Origin: Silene noctiflora
Lineage: Eukaryota; Streptophyta; Magnoliopsida; Caryophyllales; Caryophyllaceae
Direction: 5' to 3'
NCBI GenBank assembly: GCA_009801015.1
Contig: VHZZ01000070.1
Span: forward strand, 150,224 to 173,674
DNA: 23,451 nt
Both the position numbers and the translations under genes were made by a program. Below the pieces are notes generated by a model that was not told the origin of the DNA, did not search any database, and was given only the letters and a program-made list of their open reading frames with translations. Below are positions 1-9,507 of the stretch, one piece after another. Every line of letters starts with the position of its first letter. Within the stretch, counting starts at the first letter, position 1.

Positions 1-7
1 ATTGTTA

Positions 8-501
8 CTCCCTCCATTCAAAATGAAACTCACCATTTCATTTTTTGACACTATTCATTAATGAAAAGAACTCCGCCATTGCCGGTCCCAAGCCCAGAGA
101 AAGGAGGGGAAAGGAGGAGGGTTGTGGTAGGTCTATGGCACCCAGCGTAAAGACCTAGTCACATTTTATGGACATGAATCAGAAGTGAAACATTCTTGGG
201 CCGTCTGAGTGTGCGACCACCCATTGATGGTTCTAAAGGATGGTTCATCATTTTGGGATTAAGGCTCTGATGTTTGTTTTATTCATTAATGAAAAGAATC
301 TTTAAAAGTATGGGCAATGGCCAATGTGTAAGAGAAAAGATAGTCATGTGAGATCTTGTTTAATTTGTCTTTATAAGTGCAATAAGAATATCAGATTTTT
401 ATATTTTTTTATAATGTAAAATTCAATATATTTACATTATAATTTGTGCATCGTCAAACGTGTACAAGAGAACGAGTGTGTTTGGAGTTGAATGGAGGGA
501 G
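8..501. mobile_element. Stowaway-like MITE, 494 bp
   Basis: The element starts CTCCCTCCATTCAA and ends with the exact reverse complement, a 14-bp perfect terminal inverted repeat. TA dinucleotides flank both ends (6-7 and 502-503), as expected for the TA target duplication of Tc1/mariner-derived Stowaway elements. No transposase is encoded, so it is non-autonomous. Inside, an 18-bp segment is directly repeated (53-70 and 281-298). The segment GGGATTAAGGCTCT near 254 recurs outside the element near 701. The length is on the long side for Stowaway. The assignment follows from the TIR and TA signature; no family database was searched. Confidence 0.8.
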
Positions 502-503
502 TA

Positions 504-2040
504 TTAATTTGTATTTTTTTATCTAAAGTCAAAGTTTTTTATTAAAGAAAACCGAGTTTTTTATTTTCAAACCTATCAGTTTAACTTAGAACTTGACTTT
601 GGTATTATGTTTCTCTTCTCTTTTGCTTTTCAATATTCTTTTTCTATCTTTTTGCATTTTGGGATTAAGGATGATTCATGTCGGTGGACCTTAGATTACT
701 TTGGGATTAAGGCTCTCTTGTTGTTGTTGTTTAGGAATTTAGGTAATTATTTGTAGATTGGCTATCGAGTGGATAAGGGTACTGGAAATTTGGGGCAAAC
801 TTTGGGTGTGGTAATAGAGTTATATGAGTATGTGAGTTAGTACTTGTATCACCTATGGTTTGGAACGGTAACTATTGTAAGTTAATTTGTCTTAGTCCAT
901 GCCTAGGAACAATAGGAACAATGGGATGTTCAGATACTTTAAAGATGAAATGGCTGATGGAAATGGTACTAATTGTTGGCTGTATGGTTTTTCAGGTTAA
1001 TGTTTGATTATAAGCTTTGGGTTAGGGACTAGGGAGGCATTGAGGTAGGAAGCTAATTTGATTTTGTGATTTGCTATTGGGTGAATATGTGCCTAGGCAC
1101 CATGGGACTTTGGTTAAGGTACTACGGCCATATGAGTATATTTGAGTAAGCACTTAGATAACCTATGGCTTGGATTGATAACTATATCAAGTTAATTTGT
1201 CTTAGTCCATGCCTAGGCACAATGGGAAGTTAGAGATGATTTCAAGATGAATTGGCTAATGGAAATCGTAATAATGTATTGGTTCTATGGTTTCTAGGTT
1301 AATGTTAATTATATACTTGCGGTAGGGACATGGGGTAAGAAGTTAATATTGATTTTATGATTTGCTGGGTGAACTTGTGCCTAGGCACCATGGGAAGTTT
1401 GAGATGATCGTAGTTTTGTTAATATGTTCAGGGTTAGGGAGGCATTGGAGTAAGATTGTAAGAAGTAAATTTTGGTTTTGTGGTTTGCGATTGGGTGGAG
1501 GGAGTTAAATTTTAGCGTCTTCTTAAAAAATCAAATTTACATCCACACAACTTGTTATTAGGGAGAGGTTTCCATCGCGAGTTATTTGGAAAGAACCTCT
1601 CTCGTTGAAAGGTTGTCTATCCCTCCTTTTACTTAGCTATTTGCCAAGAGCGTCATAAAGCAACATTGATGTTGATGTTGCACTCAATATCTTTGATTCT
1701 ATATTAAATTTTTAGTATCGGTCGTTGTTGCGAATCACTGTAACATCCTATGACGCGGTGTCGCATTCACGCTTGCGATTTGTCACGTCTTATTTTTTTG
1801 TGTTGATCATAACATCGTATAAGTTATATATAAATCTGTATCGGCTATTGGCCGTTTGTTTTGGGCAAATCTAGGTTATTTTTGAAAGCCCTTGACACAT
1901 CGGAAAATATGATTGTGGTAAGCCGAGAATCGTTCACGTAATAGACAATATATTATAGCATGGTTGACATAAATTCATTGAGAGGTAGGGAATTTGAGAC
2001 TCTTTAACTTCATTAATTATAATCCTATTTTTGTTTGTAG
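504..2040. other. 5' flanking region and probable 5' UTR intron of the SUVH gene
   Basis: No coding region is visible here. The stretch holds a degenerate tandem repeat (about 777-1499) and AT-rich DNA. It ends at a good 3' splice-site sequence, a T-rich run followed by TAG ending at 2040, 19 bases before the ATG at 2060. That suggests an intron in the 5' untranslated leader. I cannot place the donor or the transcription start, so the promoter is not defined. Confidence 0.5.
777..1499. repeat. Degenerate tandem repeat, about 300-bp unit, two copies plus a partial third
   Basis: Copy 1 runs about 777-1116, copy 2 about 1117-1400, and a shortened third about 1411-1499. Shared landmarks in the same order include GGTACT, TATGAGTAT, ACCTATGG.TTGG, AAGTTAATTTGTCTTAGTCC, GCCTAGG, a block near 'ggttaatgtt', and TTGATTTT.TGATTTGCT. 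The palindrome GTGCCTAGGCAC is intact at 1089-1100 and 1377-1388, with its 10-bp core at 1210-1219 and a mutated form near 899. Copies differ by substitutions and small indels, so the duplication is not recent. Boundaries are by eye and good to about 10 bases. Confidence 0.75.
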
Positions 2041-2059
2041 GCTTTCACGAGGGGAGACA

Positions 2060-5000
2060 ATGGGGTCTCTAATAGGCAAGGAAAGGCATTTGGCGAATGG
2101 TAATACTTCTTTCTTGACACCCTCGCCGAAGTGTAAAAGACGGAAAGTATCTGCAGTTCGTGATTTTCCTTGTGGCCTAAATACATCAGAGTTTGATGAA
2201 GGGGCTGTGGTCAAGCGGATTACTCGAGCAAATATGTCCGCGCAATATTCCGAGGTCAATGGACGAGGGAAGAAGTTTCAAGATAAAAGCAAAAGTAGGA
2301 GTTTGCCAAATAGACTAAAGATCCACATCTTAGATTGTGTGCGGGATAAAGAGGAGAAAATAAAGTCAAAATCAGATGACGCATCTAGTAAGAGCATTGA
2401 GCGGCAAGAAAAAATTAGTGACACCACTGAAGCTGAAAAGGGCATCATTGTGCAAGGTCTCATGTGTGCATCTTCTTCTCCATGGAGTCAGGTTCAGGGG
2501 CAAGCGAAATTTAGCACATCTCAGGGTAAGAAACATGGTTATGATGCTCAAGATAATCAGAAATGCTATCTTACAAGAAGTAAGGGCAAAGCAGAAAAAC
2601 TGGACGAAAAATCTATGTTGATTGCACCTTGTCCAAAGAAGATGAAGTGTGATGGCGTTTCTAGTAACAATATTGACCCGCGAGAAAAAAGTAGGGATAC
2701 CACTCAAGTTGATAATGGTGTCAAAGTGCAAGGGCTCATGTGTGCAAAAGTAAGTGAGGAGACAACAGAACTGAGACCATCTTGTGTTGGTGCAAAAGTA
2801 AGTAAGGGGAAGAAGCATGGTTATGATGCGCAATATAGTCAGAAGTGCTATCTTACAAGAAGCAAGGACAATGCAGAAAACCTGCGAGAAAAATCTATGT
2901 TGACTGGTGAATTTTCTCAACCACTGGCTCTCAGAGATGATGAAGACCGCTCAGAGAAACATGACGTTGAGCTTCTACTAGGACCACATCATTGTGCTGT
3001 TTCCATCCCTCCATATGTTCCCTGTTCTCCTGTAGTTATGGAACGGGATAGGAAGTTTGAGGACGAGAGTGAAATTAGGAATTTTTCGGATAGGAACCCC
3101 AACATGGATTTTCGGAAGGATAAAGATGAGAAAGTAAAGTCAAAATCAGAGGGTGCTCTTACTAATAGCACTGAGCTGCAAGAGAAAAGTAGTGATATCA
3201 CTCGGGTTGAAAAAGGGGTCATTGTGCAAGGTCTCATGTGTGCGTCTTCTTCTCCATGGAGACAGGTGGAGAAGCCTGTAAAATTGATCTCATCTCATAT
3301 TAGTGTAACAATAATCAACGGAAGGAAGCATGATTGTGATGCACAAGATAATCAAAAGCGCTACTTTACAAGAAGTAAGGGCGGTGTAAAAATGATGACA
3401 GAAAAATCTATGTTGGTTCCACTATGCTCCAAGGAGTTGGAGGCAGGTAAGCTTTCCCGGTCGTTGGCTCTCAAAGATGACGAAGACTGCGAACGTGATT
3501 TCAAGCTTCTTCCAGAACCACATAATTCCGATGTTTCCGTCCCTCCATTTGTTGCTTGTTCTTCTGAAGTTAAGAAATGTGAGAAAAAGTTTGAAGTTGA
3601 GAGTGAAATTAGGAGTTTTACTGACAGGCTAAAGAACCCCTTTGTGGATATTGTGAAGGACAAAGATGAGAAAATCAAGTCAACATCAGACGATGCTTCT
3701 AGTAACAGTATTGTGCTGCAAGAAATAAGTAATGATATTACTGGAGTTGAAAAGGGGGTAATTGTGCAAGGTCTCATGTGTGCGTCTTCTGATCCATGGA
3801 GACAAGTGGAGAGGCCTGTAAAATTGAGCGCATCTTGTGTTAGTGCAAGAGTAAGTAACGAAAAGAAGCATGATTATGATGCACAAGATAATCTGAAGCG
3901 CCATCTTACAAGAACTAAGAGCAATGCAGAAAAGATGGCAAAAAATTCTTTGTTGATTGCACCTTTCCCCAAGGAGTTGGAGACAGGTAAGCTTTATCGG
4001 TCGTTAACTTGCAGAGATGATGAAGACTACTCCAAGGATGAGGAACGTGACTTTGAGTTTCTTCCAGGATCACGTCATTCCGATGTTTCCATCCGTCCAT
4101 TTGCTACTTGTTCTCCTGAAGTTACGAAAGAAGAGAAAAAGTTTGAAGATCAGAGTGAAATAAAGAATTATCAGAATTGGCTAAAAAACCTCATTGTGAA
4201 TTTTGTGAAGGATAAGGATGAGAAGATAAATTCAAAATCACATGGTGCTTCTAATAACATCATTGAGCTGCAAAAAAAAAGTTGCGATATTATTGAAGTG
4301 GAAAAGGGGGTGATTGAGCAAGGTATGAGTGCGTCTTCTTCTCCAGGGAGACAAGTGGAGATGCCTACAAAATTGATCCCATCCCGTGTTAGTGCAAGAG
4401 TAAGCAACGAAAAGAAGCATGATTATGATGCAAAAGATAATCAGAAGCGCTATCTTACAAGAAGTAACAGAAGTGCAGAAGAGGCAAGGAAATCTATGTT
4501 GAGTGCACCTTCCACCAAGGAGTTGGAGACATGTAAGCTGTCTCGGTCATTGGCTCGCAAAGTTGATGAAGATTACTCGGAGGATGAGGGACGTGACTTC
4601 GAGCATCTTCCTGGACCACGTAATTGTGATGTTTCCGTCCCTCCCTTTGTTGCCTGTTCTTCCAGCGAAAGAGGTGCCCGTACTAAAGTTCGAGCAACCC
4701 TTAGGTTATTTCAGGTACTTGTCAGAAAGATACTTCAAGAAGAAGAAACCAATTTAAACGAATTGGGAACAACTGGTAAAACAGCACATATACGTGCTGC
4801 CAATGTCTTGAAGGAGCAAGGGAAATATATCAACACCGAAAATGTAGTAGGGGCTGTGCCTGGAGTGGAAATTGGTGATATTTTTAGTTGCCGCTTAGAA
4901 CTTGCAATTATTGGGATTCACACTCCTTTGCAGAGTGATATCAACACTGTCAAGAAAGGTAACACTTGCATTGCAACAAGTGTTGTGGCTTCCGGAGGCT

Positions 5001-6229
5001 ATGACAATGGTGAGGATTACTCTGATGTATTGATATATACGGGTCAAGATGAAAATCCAATGGGTGTTGATAAGAAAGTTGAAGATCAGAAGCTCAAACG
5101 AGGAAATCTAGCCTTGAAGAACTGCATCGATGAGAGGAGTTTGGTGAGGGTAATTCGCGGTCTCAAAGAGGCAAAGCCGTCAGATAATGGTGACGAAAGG
5201 ACTAAAATGACTGCCGCATACACTTATGATGGGTTGTATACTGTTAAAAGATATTGGTATGAACTTGGGCCTCATGGAAATTGGGTTTACAAGTTTGAGT
5301 TAATTAGGATTTCAGGTCAGCATCAGCTAGCTTGTAAGGAAGTGAAACATTCCAACAAGTGCAAAATGCGTGAAGGTTGTCGTGTAGATGACATTTCAAA
5401 AGGGAGAGAGAAACTCCCGATTTGTGCGGTCAATACCATAGATGATGAGAAACCACCACCATTTACTTATATTACCGGCACGATGTACCCTGACTGGTGC
5501 CGACCTTTACCGCTTACGGGATGCAATTGTAAAGGTCGATGTTCCGATTCTAACCGATGCGCGTGTGCGAAAAAGAATGGGGGAGAGATTCCATATAATT
5601 TAAGTGGGGCAATAGTTGAAGCAAAGCCCCTTGTGTACGAATGTGGTCCTTCTTGCAAATGTCCTCCATCTTGTTCCAATAGAGTTAGCCAACATGGTAT
5701 CAAACTTCAACTTGAGATCTTCAAGACCAAATCTATGGGGTGGGGTGTCAGATGTCGTTCACCTATTCCATCTGGAAGCTTTATATGCGAATATATCGGA
5801 GAATTACTGGATGACAAGGAAGCTGAACAAAGAGTTGGTAGTGATGAATATCTATTTGATATTGGCCAGAACTATAATGATAATTCTGTCTCGGATGGAC
5901 TTCCGGATCTCATGCCTCACATCCCTTCAACTGATAGTAATGCTATTGAAAATTTCAGATTTACCATTGATGCTGCCAGATATGGGAATATCGGGAGGTT
6001 TGTCAACCATAGCTGCTCTCCTAACTTGTATGCTCAGAACGTCCTTTATGATCACGAGGATGAGAGAATCCCTCATGTCATGTTGTTTGCTGCTGAGAAT
6101 ATACCCCATCTGAAAGAACTTACTTATGATTACAATTATACTGTCGATCAAGTTTTCGATTCCAAGGGGAATATCAAGAAAAAGAATTGCTATTGTGGAT
6201 CAGCTGACTGCACTGGTCGGCTTTACTGA
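2060..6229 (+). CDS. SUVH5/6-type histone-lysine N-methyltransferase (H3K9), SRA-SET protein with expanded N-terminus
   Basis: The predicted protein has 1389 residues. SUVH enzymes methylate histone H3 lysine 9 and use the SRA domain to bind methylated DNA, linking DNA methylation to silent chromatin in the nucleus. The C-terminal third is canonical. An SRA/YDG domain spans about 925-1086 (PGVEIGDIF, VASGGY, YTYDGLY). A nine-cysteine pre-SET lies at about 1150-1210 (CNCKGRC, CGPSCKCPPSC). The SET domain follows, with GWGVR 1227-1231, NHSC 1316-1319 and YDYNY 1356-1360. Post-SET cysteines are at 1377, 1379 and 1384. All SET catalytic and cofactor motifs look intact. Residues about 72-870 are five tandem modules. 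The frame is open upstream to 1982, but 2060 is its first ATG and follows a probable 3' splice site. Known Arabidopsis SUVH5/6 proteins are about 790 residues, so this one is much longer. The intronless coding region is typical of many angiosperm SUVH genes. Confidence 0.93.
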   Translation: MGSLIGKERHLANGNTSFLTPSPKCKRRKVSAVRDFPCGLNTSEFDEGAVVKRITRANMSAQYSEVNGRGKKFQDKSKSRSLPNRLKIHILDCVRDKEEKIKSKSDDASSKSIERQEKISDTTEAEKGIIVQGLMCASSSPWSQVQGQAKFSTSQGKKHGYDAQDNQKCYLTRSKGKAEKLDEKSMLIAPCPKKMKCDGVSSNNIDPREKSRDTTQVDNGVKVQGLMCAKVSEETTELRPSCVGAKVSKGKKHGYDAQYSQKCYLTRSKDNAENLREKSMLTGEFSQPLALRDDEDRSEKHDVELLLGPHHCAVSIPPYVPCSPVVMERDRKFEDESEIRNFSDRNPNMDFRKDKDEKVKSKSEGALTNSTELQEKSSDITRVEKGVIVQGLMCASSSPWRQVEKPVKLISSHISVTIINGRKHDCDAQDNQKRYFTRSKGGVKMMTEKSMLVPLCSKELEAGKLSRSLALKDDEDCERDFKLLPEPHNSDVSVPPFVACSSEVKKCEKKFEVESEIRSFTDRLKNPFVDIVKDKDEKIKSTSDDASSNSIVLQEISNDITGVEKGVIVQGLMCASSDPWRQVERPVKLSASCVSARVSNEKKHDYDAQDNLKRHLTRTKSNAEKMAKNSLLIAPFPKELETGKLYRSLTCRDDEDYSKDEERDFEFLPGSRHSDVSIRPFATCSPEVTKEEKKFEDQSEIKNYQNWLKNLIVNFVKDKDEKINSKSHGASNNIIELQKKSCDIIEVEKGVIEQGMSASSSPGRQVEMPTKLIPSRVSARVSNEKKHDYDAKDNQKRYLTRSNRSAEEARKSMLSAPSTKELETCKLSRSLARKVDEDYSEDEGRDFEHLPGPRNCDVSVPPFVACSSSERGARTKVRATLRLFQVLVRKILQEEETNLNELGTTGKTAHIRAANVLKEQGKYINTENVVGAVPGVEIGDIFSCRLELAIIGIHTPLQSDINTVKKGNTCIATSVVASGGYDNGEDYSDVLIYTGQDENPMGVDKKVEDQKLKRGNLALKNCIDERSLVRVIRGLKEAKPSDNGDERTKMTAAYTYDGLYTVKRYWYELGPHGNWVYKFELIRISGQHQLACKEVKHSNKCKMREGCRVDDISKGREKLPICAVNTIDDEKPPPFTYITGTMYPDWCRPLPLTGCNCKGRCSDSNRCACAKKNGGEIPYNLSGAIVEAKPLVYECGPSCKCPPSCSNRVSQHGIKLQLEIFKTKSMGWGVRCRSPIPSGSFICEYIGELLDDKEAEQRVGSDEYLFDIGQNYNDNSVSDGLPDLMPHIPSTDSNAIENFRFTIDAARYGNIGRFVNHSCSPNLYAQNVLYDHEDERIPHVMLFAAENIPHLKELTYDYNYTVDQVFDSKGNIKKKNCYCGSADCTGRLY
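2273..4670 (+). repeat. Five in-frame tandem repeats in the SUVH N-terminal coding region
   Basis: Units begin at about 2273, 2646, 3053, 3587 and 4139. The last three are about 530-550 bp (roughly 180 residues). The first two are shorter and look like partial units. Each carries the same ordered landmarks: KFEDxSEI (units 1, 3-5, absent from unit 2), VKDKDEKIKSKS, VEKGVIVQGLMCASSSPWRQ, KKHDYDAQDNQKRYLTRSK, then (units 2-5) RSLALxDDED and SVPPFVACS. The VQGLMC motif is encoded near 2450, 2726, 3224 and 3764, with a degenerate form near 4315. Units 3-5 are very alike at the DNA level. The modules are charged and probably disordered. The GLM..xxPWR core resembles a motif I know from SUVH5/6 N-termini. 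Function is unknown. Confidence 0.88.
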
Positions 6230-8500
6230 TGAACTTGGAATTGCCATTTCATTGTATTTGTAAGTCTCATTGATATAGTTAGTTTTTTTTAATGTTGTGT
6301 CTATTCCTTTGACGTATTTATTTTATAGTTCGAAGACTTCACATGTAGTTTACTCACACATTATCTGCACTCTGCAGTACGTAGAAATTAATGCTAGGAT
6401 CGTCTGTCCTCCAAACTCCGAACTAATTTCTGATATTTTAGTTATATTTGGCAAGTTGAAACTTGAAAGGGAAACCTGCTCATCATATGAGGTGTCAAAT
6501 TGGAGTACCGCATTTATTTCAAAACACTTAAACGTAAAAGCAGCGTTGCAGAACCCCAAAACTTCTACCAAATTTCATTTTAAATCAAATGAATTCAATT
6601 TAGAATATGGAATTTGCAGTTCGTTTTGCTAACCACCTCGATGAGTTTTACATATCTAAGTTATTATGATTTTTATCTCTGTTTTGGTAACATCTGATTT
6701 TGGGTATGTACAAATCGTTTAAATTGTGACACCCTACACTCTAGGGTTGTGGACCCATCATCGACGTAGCTCTCAGGTCTGTCACTTGTTTGTTCATTGG
6801 AATGTCAAGTATTTTAGTTTGGTTAATCCCTGATTGATTGATTTTCTTACCTGATTGTTTCTTCCATAATTCCTCACAGTTTGACCGGGGTTTGCTTTCC
6901 AGTTGCAAAATTGTCTAACAAAGATATGATCATTGAGGGAAATAAGTAAAACGTATTGTCAAATGGTCTTGTTTATGTGATGTTGGTTTCTTGTCTGGTA
7001 TGTACTATATTTTATGTATGTTGCCCCTATAGTACCTATTTGGTTGGTCCCATTTACGATCTGGCTGGTCTTGATGCTTGGTTGGTGCAAAATGACGACT
7101 TAGTTAAGCCGTTGCCACGGGACTACATGACAATGGTACCCTGGGAGTGATTTCATTGAAAAAACAGTCACCTTTCAGCTTCCACTAGACTAATCAGTTT
7201 TATCATTTTTTTGCCTTAGTTGTATGATGCTTTTTGAAATACTAATTCTACAGCTTGTTGCATTATAATGCTCGGTAGTATTTATTCTATTGTTCTCCAC
7301 ATTGCATTATAGTTACCCTAATGACTCAGAATTTTTTGTATTCCTTGACTGTTAAACTGTCTATATTCATGTTTTTGCAGATAGAGCAGAAGAATTACTG
7401 TGAACTGAAAAAAGAGGCAATAAAGTTGCAAAAACTGAAATTGTTACCAGGGTGTTTCGAGTCCCCTTTCCATTCCTGAGCATGAGGTCTTTTTCTTCTC
7501 TCTTATGAACATATCAGTCGCCATTTTCCTGGATTTTTTACTTTCATTTTTTTTAACTGTTACTGTGTTGATTCCTCTGCATTATAGAAAAACCACATAT
7601 ATCATTAGCTACTTCTAAAACCCATCTCCTTCACGAGGAGAGATAATATTTGCATGCATTTTGTTTCTTTCAACAAGTCAATGTACCTCTCTGGTGGAGG
7701 TTTAGAAATTCGATTTACGTAAGCAACTCGGAACACATATCAAATGACAATATAAGTTTTGCGTGCGGTGCATAATATTCAAGCATATGACAGTCCTATT
7801 TATTATATGCAAGCAAAAACTCTTTTTATTTCATTCCTTGTGCTGCTATTATACCCAAATTATGTAATTGTGCAACAAATGTTGAATGAAATTCGCGTCC
7901 TCCGCTCTTCCTTTATTCCCAGACTCTTCTTCATTATACCCAAATTCATCATGATTTAGCTAGAATTGAAAATGAGTTTTTCCACCCGAGTCAGTGCAGG
8001 ATTTAGTCTCTGTAGCCTTACCAATTCCGATAGTCGGACAATTGCATAAGTTTGTGATTTTATCATGGAATCTCGATAAAATGATCATTTATGCAATGCT
8101 TGTACTTTGCTCTCGATTTTATCACTTTATCTTATTAATGTGTCAACTTTTTTTGTTCTTTCAAGTAGGTGGCCGAGGCTAAACTAATGGACTCCAGATG
8201 ACACTAAACACAATATGGAGAAGGTGAATGCTTCTTGCTGTTCTTTCTTCCGTGCTGTGTTACTCAGAATGTTTGACGCGGGTGGATGTCGGGGTGTCAA
8301 ACTTGGCTATTTCACTGTTTCTTTCATGTAGAGAGTTTCGGCAAGGAGTGCATCTGGTTACTCAAAATTCATTCTCTATTGGAATCATTGGATTTGAGCT
8401 TCTTGAATGGCATATTAACCCTCGGATTGATGCTATATATTTAGCCGATGCTTATTTATTACGGAGTACTAGATAATTGTAGCATAGAATCTTAATTAGT
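6230..8500. other. SUVH 3' flank; no confident gene
   Basis: Several short open frames occur here but none matches a family I recognise. A consensus donor GTAAGT at 6260-6265 and a strong acceptor (T-rich run then GCAG) ending at 7380 could define a 3' UTR intron of the SUVH transcript. AATAAA at 7419-7424 lies in the possible downstream exon. Two short blocks, about 7040-7150 and 7381-7482, look somewhat exon-like (see findings). The rest reads as AT-rich noncoding DNA. Confidence 0.35.
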
Positions 8501-8781
8501 TTAAAAGCCCGTGCGATGCCTTTTCAAGCAAAATCAACCTTTCGTGCATCTTGCAATTGTCATTGATGCAAAATCAAGCCAATGTTGCTATCTGAATTTG
8601 AATAAAGGGGCTCAAATTTTGAAATCGAAAAAGATGCGAAACCATTTTTACAATTTAGAATAAAAATGGTATTAAAAATAATAAAACAGGGACGAATCAT
8701 ACACATGATTCACTAATTAAAAATATTAAGATCAACAAAATGGGTACACTAATTATTATTGTAATAATAAGTACTCCGTAA
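8459..8781. repeat. Segment bounded by an 11-bp perfect inverted repeat
   Basis: TTACGGAGTAC at 8459-8469 is the exact reverse complement of GTACTCCGTAA at 8771-8781. The 323-bp span is AT-rich and noncoding. It could be an old non-autonomous transposon, but I see no clear target-site duplication, and the TACTCCGTA word also occurs alone elsewhere (near 19120). Confidence 0.3.
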
Positions 8782-9507
8782 ATTAAAGAAACATTTTAGG
8801 TCACGATCAAGGCAATTTTACCATAAAATATTGTAAAATTGGTGTATTATTACTACTTAGTTTTATAATAGCACTTGTGTAAAAACTATACAAAAATTAT
8901 TATTGCAATAATAAATGAATTACAAAAAAAACATATTAAGAGACATGGAAAAAGTGTTTACTCTATAACTCGTTGAGTTACTTTCAAATATTTATATTTT
9001 CATATTCGGACGCAATCAATGACAATCTTGTCTAGATCTAAACATTTTAAAGTGTACTTGTACTTCTAGGAAAGAATAATCAACATAATTTCGTATCGGC
9101 ATTATAAAAGAACTAGAGCTACTCTAAGATCTTACCACGTGAGTTTAGATTAATGTACATCAAATCCGTTCAATCTTATTACCTTTTATTCACGAGTATT
9201 ATATTTTGATTATCTTTTAGTTTCATCAATAAAGTTCTCGTTCTCAATCACGAGTTAAACACCATTATATCCCCAACATCGAACTCAAAAGATCAAATGA
9301 GAACAAAATAACCTCTTATCCGTTAATCTAATTACTTTCGTTGTTCAAGTCACGAGTCCAATAAAACCGTCACACGTCACCCACCCATGAACCATGATAA
9401 TTGTGGTATCGAGTTAGATTTCCAGAACACATTTCATTTATTTCACTTCACCGTATTCAAAATTAAAAATAAATAAAACCGTTGGTCTTCCTTAAGCCGG
9501 TCGAATA
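8782..9507. promoter_or_regulatory. Upstream region of the CNOT9 gene with G-box and TCACGAGT repeats
   Basis: There is no coding region. The octamer TCACGAGT occurs exactly at 9190-9197, 9248-9255 and 9350-9357, and a CACGTG G-box lies at 9136-9141. The octamers sit about 150-320 bases before the start codon, where a promoter or 5' leader would be. An AT-rich stretch at about 9460-9478 is a possible core promoter region; I do not see an unambiguous TATA box. Regulatory function is inferred from position and repetition only. Confidence 0.4.

Noticed and set aside
1994..2059. Extending the SUVH protein 22 residues upstream
   Set aside because: The extension begins at TTG, contains no ATG, and crosses a strong 3' splice-site sequence ending at 2040.
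2372..2920. Long open frame on the minus strand inside the SUVH repeats, and several similar ones to 4420
   Set aside because: They are antisense shadows. Their shared MRPCTxTPFS-type starts simply mirror the forward repeat units.
2273..4670. CRISPR-like regular spacing
   Set aside because: The repeats are about 540 bp, in frame within a eukaryotic protein, without short repeat-spacer structure.
6297..6632. 111-residue open frame after SUVH
   Set aside because: No recognisable motif and no conserved composition; its position fits 3' flanking DNA. Left unannotated.
8228..8476. 82-residue open frame in the spacer
   Set aside because: No family resemblance, no promoter context, and a length expected by chance.
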